Assembly: GCF_032854445.1 (NCBI RefSeq)
Contig: NC_088300.1
Coordinates: 33,091,608-33,155,607, forward strand
From: Liolophura sinensis
Lineage: Eukaryota; Mollusca; Polyplacophora; Chitonida; Chitonidae
DNA length: 64,000 nucleotides
Direction: 5' to 3'
This document shows positions 10,915-24,800 of this stretch, piece by piece. Each line of letters opens with the position of its first letter. Positions within the stretch are counted from its first letter, which is position 1. A model generated the notes under the pieces. That model ran no database searches and had not been told where the DNA came from. It saw only the letters and a program-made list of their open reading frames with translations. The position numbers were made by a program, and so were the translations under genes.

Positions 10915-13900
10915 TCAGGAAGAGGCAGCGTCATCTTTATCCTGCTGAGGACTGGAATTGACCAGTGGGCTTATAGAACGTAATGGTAGAATGCTGGTTT
11001 TGATGCCAGCTAAGTTCAGCAGAGCATTAGCACCTTCCGCTATTTTCATGTCCTCATCCTCATCGTCACGTTTTGCTGCCTTGTTTTTTCGCGGGGACTT
11101 TTGAGCTTTATGTCCCTTTGTTGAAAAAGAGTCATCGTTGTCGTCACCATCGACTTCATCGTAATCACTTGCCCAGCCGTCGTAATCACTGTCTTCATCA
11201 ATGTCGTCATCCGAGCCGAAATCATACTCTTCCTCTGATGAATACGGTGACACTCGCCCGGAGCTGCTATCCGACGGGGAAGCTGTCACGCTGTAGGTGT
11301 GGTCCTCACTTGGGTTCAATGTGCAGATTATTGGGCCTAAGTTCTTCCTCTTTACATGATGACTTAACTGGGTCCTGGAACAACACCAAACATTATTATC
11401 ATTATTATTATTATTATTATATTATTGTATTGTACTCCTTCCATTTTCTATGCCATTCAGATGTCATTTCTCTTCATTTGTTGTCTGTTAAAATTTATTA
11501 CAACATTTTTTTTTTATTACTCAATAATAAAAATTCAATGAAAAAAGGCTATTTTATTCCTTCAAACTGCAAAGGTATTTGCAAGAAACAGTTGCAAGAA
11601 AATCAACAAATTAACAAATTATGGAGTAGTTAAAAAAGTGATAAATGACACCCACAAATCACAAACAAATTCTACAGTCAAATGCTTACATCTGCTTCCT
11701 TTTCATCCCTGTGCGCCACATTCCACCTCGACCTGAACAGACAAAATCACGTACCATAAGGAACAAAATAGGCGATACCTATTTATTACAATCTTATTGC
11801 AATATTTTCTGTACAGTAATAATGTGGACAGGATTTCTTATTTGTATGAATTGTCTTATTTTTTTTTTTTTTTTTTTTTTTTTTGATTGGTGTTTTATGC
11901 CGTACTCAAGAATATTTCACTTATACGACGGCGGCCAGCATTATGGTGGGTGGAAACCGGGCAGAGCCCGGGGGAAACCCACGACCATCCGCAGGTTGCT
12001 GACAGACCTTCTCACGTACGGCCGGAGAGGAAGCCAGCATGAGCTGGACTTGAACTCACAGCGACCGCATTGGTGAGAGACTCCTGGGTCATTACGCTGT
12101 GCTAGCGCTTTAACCGACTGAGCCACGGAGGCCCCAATTGTCTTATACCCATGTAATGAAAAGTTATACTTTAGCCTAATAGGTACAGCACAGAAAACAA
12201 ATAGATGAAAGCTTGTAATACAAACATACACAAAAAGTGGGTCTTACCTATTAGCTGATGTCGAGAGTTGGAAGAGTTCAGTCCCTTGAGAGACACCAAA
12301 GCATTGGCCACATCTATGTCACTATCTGTAAACAAAAACATACTCAGTATCATTATCACTTCATAACTTCAATTCATAACATGTACATCTGGCATAAAAA
12401 ATGAATGTTGCTAACACAGGCATGATTAAGTTTTATGAATGTGGAAGGCATTTAATGAAAAAAAACTGCCGTCGTATAAATGAAATATATCTGAGTACAT
12501 CGTAAAACACCAATCAAATAAATCATCGGGGAAGAAGGAAAAGTGTTACCAAGAAATGCTTAAAAAGTGACACTATTTCTTTACAAATAAGTAAAGTTAT
12601 ATACATTTGAAGCCACTTACCCAAACTTGACTGTGCTAACCTCTTACTAAGAAATGGGAAGAGATCTGGGAAATAAGGAAAAAAAAAATAAATAAAATAA
12701 TAATTATAATAAATACAAAAGATTATATCATGCTATGAGAAGAAATTATTACTGTAATTATACAAAGACCGGGATCAGCATTTTATATTATAAAATACGT
12801 ACCTATGGAAACAATGACGACAAAAATGTTGATTATTGTCATGTTATAAAGATATAGGTATTTTACATCAGAAATATTATATGTTTAGCTAGGAAAAGAC
12901 TGAATCCTTTTCCTTGTTTTAACATAACACATGACTCTTTATACTTACGAGGAGATATTTGGTTCACAGCATATCTGGGAGATAATGGAAGAGGTCTGGA
13001 GCTGAAAAAGCACAAGCAAACAACTTACATGTAAACCTCGCTAGGACAAATCATAAATCGTTTGTATGCAACTAGTGTCGTATAAATCATTTAATTACCT
13101 CACATAACCTCAGTAAAATGTGTAACTAGGATCAAGAAAAGACAGCTGTGTTTGTCATGCAGGAGATATCGAAGGTGAAATGTACATGTCCTGATTAAGA
13201 AACAGAAAGGTTTAACCTATGTATGGGTTATCGTGTCTATTATAGTCTATTCACATAAAAAACAAACACAAAAGTAATAAAGTTAACCTAACACAGTTCA
13301 CACATTTCCCTTGTTTCTAACCACTTGTTTCACTCCCATGGATTATCTCCCTTAGCCCCATCTCTTACAGATATTTAATATCTGATGATACCTGTTTTTA
13401 TGTCTCATAATAATGTACCGACTGAAGCCCATAAATCTTTATTCCTTCTTTATTCTTTACAGCACGAGCATTAATACGTTTCCCTAGCCACACAAACAGC
13501 GCAGGTGGAATATCTACTTGTGCATATTTCAGTATTTTTGGTATTTTATAATTATTACATAAGTCAGACATAAGTTTCAATAGAACTGCATCTGAGTTAT
13601 TAATTACCTATTAACACAGAGCTCAACATAATATAGCCGGACAGTTTTACTGCACAGTATTTCGCCATAGTTAACAAGTATTTTATCGTAGTTGAATATA
13701 CAAATATAGGGTCGTTCAAGGCATACAGGTTATAAAGACAAACATAACAGAGCTGTACATTTAGAATATAAACTAAATTTAGCCAAACGGTATTGTTCAA
13801 TGAAGTATGAAGTCCTGTTTCATATTTTTTGTGAACAGAGAGAATATTTGGGTAGCTAGGTGACATATAATTACACCACACATTAGGTCATCAAACAGCC

Positions 13901-16900
13901 TATCTTAGCTGCTGAGGTTTTTCTTCAAAATAATGAAGCTTACCAGAATATATTATGGCTCAACTGTTAATCTCACAATCTACATGTGCGTTGCATCCAG
14001 AGTTAACGTGTATTTTGGCCTCTATTCAATTCCTGAGCTGACAGATGAGGTGGTGCCTGATTAAAATGCCATTTGCATCTTTACGCAATCTCGCTTATTG
14101 ATTTCTCAGCGCTAATCTGTATCACCACAGTAGCGCTCAATTATAGTCAAGACAACGGCCAAACAAAAAGTAACGACTTGTCAGGCTATGAAAGGAATAA
14201 AATTGTCTCAACGCTTCAGCGCACAAGGTAAGGTCCTTTATAACACCTACTGAGAGAGACACTGTGGCCCAGTTGTCATGGTAACCACTGTCTATCAATA
14301 ATTTAGAGATGTAATCAGTTTGCTGATGGACTAAATGTCAAATAATAGAAATAGGCAAAAAAAAAGTTAAGGATTTCTAAGCTGCTGTTGATCACTGAGA
14401 AATCTCAAAATAGACAAAGCAAGCTTAAGATAAATTTTACAAATAATTATCTGCAGCCTATGACCACATGAGCATTCAAATCTTCCCTCTATTTGTACTC
14501 ACATGTATTTCTCCATTTCCATAATTTCAATATTACACAAAAAGGGCAGGTGTCAAGAAAATAGGATGGCAAATTAAAAATTAACAACAACTAATTGATA
14601 AATGTTGATTTCCTTGAAAATGATATCCTCTTGGGTAAACTTGCACAACAAATAAACATCATGGAGGTATGAGTACGAGTAGTAATGATGCGACAAGAAC
14701 GTTTGGTGGAAACTTACAAAGGAAGATTAGGATTCTGTGCCGCAGATTGGGGGCTGGCGAGCATCTGAAGCTGGTGGTAGGGGTGATAAGGGGTTTTCCT
14801 CAAGGCCTGCAGTAGGTTTGGTCGATAATCCGGGTCAATACACCACAGAGAGCCTTTGCCTATTGTCTGTAAAGAGAAGAGAAATGCTCATCTTCAGCAC
14901 ACAAGACACTAAAGATCTTACACCTTAGAATGTACATGTAACAGTGTGTTGGTAATCAAGCATGAAAATGTAGATAATGACCTGGAAAGGGGGGGGGAGT
15001 GATTTGGCAAAGTGAACTGCCAATTTTAATGAAATTTTGTGAAAACCTGCAAATCCTATTAACAGTAAGGGCATATATATGTACATTTATAATACTGATT
15101 TCTCCACTAGGAAAGACCAAAATTATTGTGTCCTTTAATAGACCAACATCTTAAATGACCAGTGCTCCAAGAGATCAATTACCGAGCAGCACACATCATA
15201 CATCAAGAATGAATTTTCACCTAGGCTACATATACATGCCCTCATATTTAGTAACCCATAGTACCAAAGAGGCCTGGAAAAATAACATGATTGCAGATTA
15301 CCGTTATACACTCCTAGTGGGTCAAGTACTATAGTCACTGTAGTATTTAACCGTGTCACGATATTTTTCTACATTTTTTCATGTAACACTGAGTGCCACG
15401 TGAGATGGGGGATTCTATTCACATATGATCTTTGGAAAACACTAATAGTGTGGTTGCATTAAACCACCACAGAAACAGTGGAATCTTAACCAGACAGTCA
15501 GCTTAATAAAGGAGAACTTTAATCCACAAGTAATCTAAAGCTACTTCTGTAAAACTTGTGCATGTACACATTGTATTCTGTTAATGTATCATGTAGATGT
15601 TCTGTGTATATACCACTTACCAGGCATTTACTCATTTACATGTATTTGATTAGTGTTTTAAGCCATTCAAGAAATTTTCGATGGCAACCAGTATTACAGT
15701 TTGGGGAAACCAGGCAGGATGAGGAACCCACAAACCTCCGCAGATTGCTGGCAAACCTTCCCATGAATGATGGAGAGGAAGCCAGCGTGAGAACCTGTGC
15801 TGTGCTAGCACATTAGCCACTTGGCCACGGAGGATTCCAGGTACTACAGGTATAACTTCTATCTCATTATATCAGTAAGTAGTCAGGGTACTGTTTGACA
15901 GACAGGGATAGACAAAGGTTTATTGTAATGCACAGTTATGAGAGACGCGAGACACACCTATAACACTTCTTTACTTGACAAAGGCTGTGAGAACTGCATG
16001 AACTTAATAGCAATCAACAGGGAATTCTGATACAAGCTTCCCATTTTCTTGATGAAATTCAATTATGGCGTTATTACACAGTTGAGGTATCGAGCATAAA
16101 TTGATCGCAAATTTGGGCTGTACCTAGATTAGCAGTGACCGGCTGCCCACCCCATCACATCTGTTGCCATAGTCCCCTCGTTGCACTGACTACAAGCCTG
16201 TCTAGGGCATAGCTGCTACCTATGTAAATGCCTTTAGTATCAGTCAGCCTTATACATGTACCGCTCTTCTGGGGACCTTGATCACATCTGGGCTTGATGT
16301 TACCATGGAAACCAGTAACTCTGAATGGCTGTTGGTGGTTTGCCAATTTGGTGAAAATGTTGGGAAATGATTGGAGATAAATCTGGAACGTTGTTCCCTT
16401 TCTATAGGTTGCAGTGCCTACATGTACATGTAAAATCTTCACTCCGTTTGTTAAAAGTGATCTGATCCGCTCTGTTCCAGAATAACATAACAGGGTACAC
16501 ACATGCACATGTATAGTATGTAAAGTATATATGTACCAAGTTGAACAGGTGGTCTGAGTGAACCTGACCGGCTGACACACAAAACTGTCAACTGAAATAT
16601 GAAACCCCCCATATTTTCCACATGCGTTTCCACCATTTATAGCATAATTTTAACTGGGCACACACCAACGATATATCACAGGGTTAGACATACAACAGTT
16701 TTTATTACCTATTTTAAAATAGCCCAGGATTTTAACAATGTCATGCGACAGCTGTGACAGAGACAGGCAAATTTAAGCTACAATTCTTCCACAATGAAAA
16801 CTGAGGACTTGGTTTCAGAATTTTTCAGAAGTGTTATATTGATATTGAACCATGAACCCAGTTGTGTTCAATTTCTGAATAAACTCAACTTCCTTTAATA

Positions 16901-19155
16901 AATGGAATGTAAAACAAAAAAACATAACCCCCCCCCCCCCCCAAAAAAAAAAACAAACAGATAAAACTGTACTGTAAAGCATGTACTGAACATCTAACCA
17001 TCCTTTATCACACTGTTCTAAATAAGAAACTGGTCAAATTCAATTGCACAAATATGCAAAGGTTGATGTATGTGCAGAATTGAGGACTAGATCAATTTGT
17101 ACAGGGAGGTGAAGCCAGTGTGGTCTAGCATGCTTTGTTGACTAGGGCCATGTATCCAGTAAATACAGCCACCAAATACATCCTTCGGGCCCCGCATCAG
17201 CCTTCCCGCTCTGCCTCCTCAGCCAGATGCTCACACGCAAAACAAAGACCATGTCGTTGCTATAACAACGATACACATTTGGGCTTTGATGAGGAGGGCG
17301 GTAATTTTTTTTCTTCTTTTCCTACCGGTACCCTCTACACAGGCGCTCTCTAATTGTGGGCTAGTTGTCCAAAATGCTTCAATGATTTCGTCAAAGTCCA
17401 CATCATTTAATGTCCTAGTTACAATAATCAAATCAACGAGGCATAGATGTTTTTTCCCTGCTCCCGGCTTCCTCTTACAACAGATAGTCACATGATTAGG
17501 GGAAATATATAGGTCCCATATCCCCCCAGTCAGGCCACACATCATCACAGTACTGTGAGCTTTGTTACCATGGCAACTCAATATGCTTTCATTAAAACCA
17601 TCTGTTAACAGTTCACCATCTAGGCATCAGAAATGCACAGTGTAATTTCACCATTTTTTTTCCAAAACATGCATTAGTATTGCATTATACAGAATTTCTA
17701 CAAGTACACATACAGTAGAAAATAACATGGCTTGCTAAGGTTTATTTTAGATGCAATTAAACTTTTATCAGAAACACATGGCAAGGGAAAATCCGCAATG
17801 TTTTGCATCAAATTGGGATGGTCGGAATGAGGCGAGATGTAATCTATAGTACGTAATTTACTGTCGAAGTTAAGCTCTGCAGTATAAATGCAATCAACTG
17901 AATCCCAATAACCAACTATTTTCGCTGTTGCCTTTTTGACATAAAATCACGACAAAGGATTTTGATAGCAACTTCACATCAACCATAAAGCTATACAAGG
18001 GAGTTACATATGGGCAATCGCAATACATATAATGTTCAGGTTTTCATATATCAAGCACCATCAGCCCAGATTGAGGATCAGGAGAGGAATGAACTGTTAG
18101 GGGACAAATCCAGGACTACTCACTTGCAGGTTGTCATGGAAACACACCATTGCTATACCCTGCTATCTACCCTTTATCTGTAGTTACAAGCTTTGTGCCA
18201 GTACAGATTGCAGCCTGTATATTAATTCTAGCTGCAGCTTTCAATTGGCTGTTTACAGCCTTCAATTTAAATCGATACAACGCTAGAATATCCCATCAAC
18301 AATATCAATTTCATACAGCAACAGGCAAGACTATACTTCCACATCTTCAATAAAGAATATAGCTACATGAGTGTATATAAATATAAGTACTTCCAGTGGT
18401 CTGCTTTATTGTGAAAACAAAATATCATCAAATATGGTGTTGACAACATTAAACTAAAGTGAGGCGAATATTGTCCTAAAAATATATATATAATAAATAA
18501 TATATACATATAATATATATAATAATACATACATATGCGTAATAAATTTACATACCTGACCCTTGTCTTTGTCAACTTTTTTGAAGCACTTGTTGAGCGA
18601 TAAGTTGTGCCGCACAGAATTTTTCCATCCTGTGGGTGCGTTCTGGAAGTAGGGGAAGTGGGTCAGTATCCAGTTGTAAATGTCTTTAACTGGCAGTCGT
18701 TTCTGAGGGGAATCTTCTACAGCCATGAAAATAAGGCAACTAAACGAATACGGGGGTTTGCTGTTGATGTGCTTCTGAGGATTATATGGTACATGGGAAG
18801 GATGACTCTGGGGAAGATTGTTTGGAAGCTTTCGAATGTCCCCATTTTCCTTCTGCGAATCTGCACTTTCCACCTCTCCAGGGTGTATGTTTTTCAATAA
18901 GTCACTGTCTTGTAACCATGCCAAACTTGTCAGCTCATCATCCTCTTCCATGTCCGCTTTTTCCAAGCGAAGTTCGGCAAAGCAGCTACTGCTTAACGGG
19001 TCCTTCATTTCGTCATCCGATTCACTCATACACTGCAAAGCTTTCGAAAGTGCACTGCCTGGGAAACTCTGACTAAGGCTGCTTACGAGTCTTTGTCGCA
19101 TTGAGGCATCACTTTCATCTTCGTTTTTGACGGACGCCATGGTTACCGAATTCAT
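10915..19155 (-). CDS. FOXN3: FoxN2/3 forkhead transcription factor, complete coding region
   Basis: Seven coding exons on the minus strand join in phase: 19155-18556, 14866-14718, 13001-12949, 12665-12621, 12325-12248, 11732-11690 and 11374-10915 (TGA). They give 475 residues; human FOXN3 is about 490. All junctions use GT/AG. An acidic N-terminus holds [14 protein letters not shown]. The forkhead domain spans about residues 133-225, with [28 protein letters not shown] and, across the first junction, [13 protein letters not shown]. Then follow the family's [20 protein letters not shown] and NPSEDHTYS segments, an acidic Ser-rich tract, a Lys-rich NLS-like stretch ([10 protein letters not shown]) and [18 protein letters not shown], matching the FOXN3 C-terminus. 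It should bind DNA in the nucleus, mostly as a repressor in known relatives (CHES1). MNSVTM at 19155 and MASVKN at 19140 are both possible starts; 5' UTR exons must lie upstream of the acceptor at 19165. Assignment to the FoxN2/3 group is firm; the vertebrate split makes the choice between symbols arbitrary. Confidence 0.93.
11391..11425. repeat. ATT trinucleotide microsatellite
   Basis: A run of ATT repeats with one ATC interruption, 15 bases or so upstream of the last coding exon of the forkhead gene, within the intron near the acceptor. Confidence 0.85.
11860..12135 (-). mobile_element. tRNA-headed SINE, full length with 11-bp target-site duplication
   Basis: A minus-strand element. Its head (12135 downward) begins GGGGCCTCCGTGGCTCAGTC with an A-box-like TGGCTCAG, then B box GAGTTCAAGTCC. 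The body contains GGTTTCCACCCACCATAATG and ends GTACGGCATAAAACACCAATC plus a long A tail (T run on the plus strand). AATTGTCTTAT flanks it at 11849-11859 and 12136-12146. It sits in an intron of the forkhead gene in sense orientation. The long intact duplication points to a fairly recent insertion. Confidence 0.93.
12466..12524 (+). repeat. SINE tail fragment
   Basis: The 3' end of the common SINE only (GCCGTCGTATAAATGAAATA through AAACACCAATCAAATAAAT). It is 5'-truncated and lies in plus orientation, antisense to the forkhead gene intron. Confidence 0.8.
15645..15836 (-). repeat. tRNA-headed SINE, diverged
   Basis: Minus-strand copy in the large forkhead intron. It keeps GATTAGTGTTTTAAGCC, CCGCAGATTGCTGGCAAACC, GAGAGGAAGCCAGC and GCCACTTGGCCACGGAGG at the head end. 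The segment carrying the B box is mostly deleted. Confidence 0.75.
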
Positions 19156-21846
19156 CAAGTCCGCTCTGCAACAATAAAAAGAAGAAAAAAAAGAATTAGA
19201 GTCAGGTGTTGTTCGAGATTGAATGACAATATAGGGGAATATGATTAGAAGGCTAAGACTCCATGCAGCTGCCTTTACCACTAAACTAGGTCGAGGATCT
19301 CCTCAAAATCACTCAAGTGAAACTGTACCTTCTCTATACATACACACTTACCATAACACAAAATGAATATAAAAAAAAAACCACAAGCCTTAACCATGTC
19401 TGGCGTAAGCATGGTTCCTATGGCAACAACAGGACCCAAACTTTATGCATTTAACATTGAGATGACCAAGTGTGCCTGATTCAAGTGGTGTCTGCCCTTG
19501 CACTGAAGACAGTAGATGTGTTCTATGTACATTTCTAATTTAATCTTCGAAGTTTGGGAGCCTTGTGGGTACATGTAAACTCTCCAATGTTTGCATGTAT
19601 TTTGCAAAACGTTTGCTTTTCAACATGCACCAGTGTGTTGGGCAAATGTACGTGTTCACTGAACTGAGACCAAGAAATGATGCTGAACAAACCCAAAACA
19701 ACTGATAAAGAGTTTCTTTTTGGTTTGTGACGAGTTATGAATGACTGATTATGGCTGAAAGTCACCTCGGCGATATTAGAGCTATATCGCTGCGACACAA
19801 GTTAGGAGAGTATGGATGTCTCCTTGCTTAATAAAACATCTTTATCAACAGGGATAATTAATCTTTCATGTTGATAATCTAGCTTTCTTCTACATAAAAA
19901 AAAAGATGTTTCCAGAGCTACAGCAAAAAGAATAAAAAAAATGAGAATCATTAACTGAAGGAAATATGAAGAAACCAGAACCTCGACGTTGATTTAATTA
20001 TTTAATGCGCAAAACCTACCTTAAATCCTAAAAAGAACTGAACTGTCTTAAAACTTGACATTGTGGCAAAATGCCTGTCTGATCAAAGCAACTCCATACT
20101 GTAAATGTAGTTTGGTGTGAATCATGTCTCTACAACTGATACTGGTAACACCCTTCTGTCTGCCTCCAGGATGATTCTCAAATAAACTACACTTGCGATC
20201 AATTTTTATGAGCGGCATATTTTAAGTAGGCGACACAACACCACTCTATTTCATTATCCCTTTGAATTACAGCCCAGAGTTGGATCTATTCATCTGAGCC
20301 AACAGCCAATAAAAACAAGGCGCATCCCCCCTATTTGTTACGAAGTTTCCATGGAAACCATATAAATACCCAGGTTAACGCCGTAAGAGGCTCTAGATCT
20401 GATGCTGAGGACAGAATACAAATATGAGAAATTCTGAAGGATTAGAATTGAGATCTGAGCTAGGAAGTCTGACGAGTACATAGACAGGTACGGGGCTGTT
20501 CCGATACAGGTGAAGTTTCCCAGAGCACAGCTGGGTTGTGGACACAACACCTCGCACTACCCCAATCAATGAGAGTTAAAGCCTTAACATCAATATTGAC
20601 ATAGTCAATATAGCCAAAGCCTAGGAAGGAGGGGAAATTATACAATAATTCTACAAACAATATCATTACAATGACGTGCATGTAAAATAAACCTGTATAA
20701 AATATAAAATAAACATTTATTTCTGATAAGTGCTTGAAGTAAGCTGGGATGATGGGATGGTGTGACGGAATGAGGAAGATTAACTGTTAAATCAATACCA
20801 CCTCCAGCCAGCACTTACAACTCTTATCCCACTTTGTTGGGCAAAAATGAAAGGCAATTAGAGGCTTGTGTAGAGGTGACCGAATGGGTGTTGGCGATCA
20901 CTTATAGACTACCTGACCTGGTAATTGTGGTCCGGATACTGGCACAGTACAGAGGAAGTGATTACAGGTGGTAATGACCTGACACCACTGGATCAGTTCA
21001 CCTGAGGAGGCCGGACACACCAGCAGAATTTACAATCCCTGCCACTTCCGTAGGACATGTCATTTATTGCATAACCATATCATATCAAACAGCACGAGTG
21101 TCAACAAACAGAATGGCTGTTCGCAAATCAAACCCATCCCTGCTAAACCACATAAATTACATCCTCTAACCATACCACTAAATGGTAAATTCAACAACAA
21201 TAAAGTTCACATGTACCTACATTTGTGCCATGCAAGTAATATTCTGACTGAAAAACTTGGACATCCAAAGCATTAAAGCTGATAAAGATGATATCATTTT
21301 TTAAATACATTCAGAAATGTGTTTTTACTGAAATACAATTTTCTATTTCTAATATAATTTGTCAGTTACATATGTGAAAGAAGCGTAGCATGTTACTGTG
21401 GGGTGTAAGTATATTCGTTAGCACTTTCATTAAAGCTTAAACAATGGGAAATAATTTTTAAGTCGGTGCTGGACATAATGACTCTAACTCTAAGCTAATC
21501 ATAGTATTTAAAAAAGTTACAATGTTATTTACATGTCAGATTTATTCCCTTTTGTCCCTCCCTCAGTATTTTTCATTTCCAGGCTTGGAGCTACATGTAC
21601 ATGTATGTCTTGATAAAAGGACATCTTAAGTATTAACACCCCAAACCCGCCCCTCCATTATTATTTTGCTGAGCAAACTCTTTTGCAACATGAGGACAGT
21701 GTACCTCATTCCCATGGAGGGGTGTTTTGAGCAGCCTGTCACAGTCAATAACTCTGACCTATTTATATGTCTGTTGCCATAGCATTGGTCATTAGAAAGG
21801 GGAGAGTACAGTATGGATGTGAAAACATGTGCCTGTCATACAGTAC

Positions 21847-21895
21847 ACACACACACATATATATATATATATACATACATATATATACTGTTTCA
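21847..21895. repeat. CA/TA microsatellite
   Basis: ACACACACAC passing into ATATAT and CATACATATATATA. A second ATATATGTATATATAC-type stretch lies about 70 bp further on. Confidence 0.8.
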
Positions 21896-24800
21896 CTGTG
21901 GCATGGCTGGGACGGCTGGATCTATATGTAGACAAGTGGGACATCTGCTTGTGGCTGATATAAATACATATATGTATATATACCTACATATAGAGTAATA
22001 AAGACTGGCCAGGCTGGCTCACTTCACCAACATGTGTAACCTGCAGTGATCAGCTGATCCCTAAATAGGACACCTCGGTAGGTTACCATGGAAACCACCA
22101 ATACTATCCCCCATCATTATGTGTATGCGGGGCCAGTACACTGTGAAATCACTTCTTAGTGGTGACAATCCAGAGGACCTCTTTACTGGGCCTGTCAGGA
22201 CTTCTCATAAGTGGCAGAAACAATTCAGATTCTACTGAAGATGTTACATCCAGCACATCTCACTGTCGATGATTTATCCATCAGTATACATGTAACATCA
22301 CGTTATCACTGTTTTCTACTTTCATTTTGTAAACATACCATCTTTTGGAAAAGTTTATACTATTAAACAAAAAATATCTCCACAAATTTGTTAAACCTTA
22401 CTTGCGCTAAACTTATATCAAAGGGTCCAACTTCATTTTTAAAACTTCTATAACTTCAGAAGTTCAATAAATCAACCACGTCACAAAACTGATTAACACA
22501 AATATTTAGCACATGCTATTCATATTCATGCAAAACGTAAACAATTCTGATTGTCAAATGTCCATGCAATACATGTAACAGATAAGCCATAAATGTATGA
22601 GTGCAGTTTTATCCAATTGCATTAAAACCCCAAAATTACTAATACTGTCATGTTCCAAATAATAAAAGTGGTAAATATTTAATATACTGACATGTAATGT
22701 GGTATTATTTTTAAAATCTCTGGTAATGATAATATCCCTTTTAATATTTTGTTAGCATGTTTATGTTTATTTAAGTATACTGCAAAACTGCATACACTGA
22801 TCCACATTAAATCTGCAATATCCAGTAAATTTCCAGTACTAGTATATCTGACAGCTCCACATAAGGCATTTGAGGGTCAACTATGTTGCAATCATGCAAG
22901 TCTAACCCTACTTTTTGTGCACAAAAGTTTCCCTGGTAATGATGTAATTATATGTTTACCTACATTTATGTACCTCTCTCCACTTACTCTATGGCTTCGC
23001 AACAACCCAGGGCATGTGTCACACATCTACCTGTTTATAGGATAATAAAAACTTCAGCAGATGCCAGGAGTACCAGCCCTCCTCTTCCCGCCCCCATTGT
23101 CATCCCTTGGGTGCTGCCATGGTTGGTCAACATGATAGCCACTGTAGTGGACACGGGTCATTTCCCTTTGCCTGTGTAAATTACAGGCATGATGGGGGTG
23201 GTATATCCTATAGTCCCTCACTGTCTCAGACCACTTGTAAAGGTCAGCCCTATCTGGTTACCCCCCTGGGGCAGTGCTAATGTAACAAAGTGAGGTCTTG
23301 CTGATGTAACAAAAACTTCACCCCTCCAGTCACAGATGTCTGTTACCCAGGGACCAGGTACTAAATGCTCTTATGAAGCCTACCAGTATATGCCTATATA
23401 ATACTGTTCTATTACTCCTACCAAACCTTAGTTAAAGGCAGCCCAGCCAAATGTGCTGCAGATAAAGTGGAGATAATACAGAGATATGTAAGTTGTCATG
23501 CTGACTGACCCCTGAACATGTGACATGGTTTAGTTGAGGAGGACCTTACTGTGTTGACACATGCCCACATTAGGATACATGTGCATGTCCCCCTTAGCTG
23601 TGCGATTCTGTCCCCTGCTCTCTGATAGACACTATGTTAGGGTAGGTTCTACTTACGAATTAGGGGTACATTCCTGGAGCGATGTTCAAAAAGGAGCCAG
23701 AGCAGCTTTATCAGCAGGGTTGTATGGAAGACAAGTGAAGCTGAGCAAACAAACAAAATAACAGTATGGCGGCCTGGAAGAACTGCGTCCTGTAAAAAGG
23801 CCCCCGTTGGCCAAATATTCCAAGGTGGGGGTAGGTTGGTTAGGAGGGGAAGACTGGGCCTCTGTAAGCATCCCTGAGATTGGAGGGTTTAAACAGGAAG
23901 ACTCTGACTGGCTAAAAGCTGCCTGACTCACTACCCCATGTGATCTGCCCCTAGCCTTATGCATATACACATTGTGCCGTCTTTTCCTGCTTCATATCGC
24001 CATGGTTACTAAGCTATGTAGTCATGGTAACCAAAATCAAGTGTCAATGTATTCAGTGGGAGCTGTCTGCCTGCGTGTTATGTGTACCGGTTTCAGTTGG
24101 CTATACTTGCACTGCTTTAGGCTATATCCATGTTAAAGGAAAAAGTAAGCCATTGAAGCAGATCGTGTATGGCGGTTTTATGCTCCGCTTGCTCTAATTT
24201 ACAGTGGTCAGGATACAGTCCCGTCACAGTGTGAACTATGTCTGACAACAGATAAATTGGATAATCACTCGCCTGACGTTGGTGTGACCAGCATTGATCG
24301 GAGCTCTTCATGAATTCAGAACCCTGATAAAAACTGGCCCCGCTTAACAATAGCGAACATGGCTCCCCATCAGTATTGATGGCCAGTTGAAGCAAATACT
24401 GCCTGAATCAACACGTGGCAGAACAGACGGAGGCAGATTAAACAGACGCAGCTAAAATATTTACCCCAGCAGCTAAAGTTTCCCCGCCTCATCCAGACAC
24501 AATCTTAGATCAGCTCCTGTTCACCTGAAACTCACCTGGTCAATCAGCATTCATTAGCACCTGTTGACAAGTTGACATATGACAGCTGGGACCAGGTCAT
24601 AAGAGCCTGGTATTCACCATAAAAATATCCACTCCACTAATGGCTGTTTTTTTCCTCTCACCCTTCTTACATGTCTTACACCTATGGTCTTATTAAATCT
24701 GTACACTTAATATTTAACGTGATTACTGTGTTGGAAATCAGGATTTTAATGTCATCTGTTTAGCTTATTATTAGGAAAGACAAAAAAGAAAAAAAAAATC

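Noticed and set aside
11073-11633. Plus-strand 186-codon ORF over the last forkhead exon
   Set aside because: Antisense shadow of the real coding frame. The His/Arg-rich composition comes from the complementary acidic tract.
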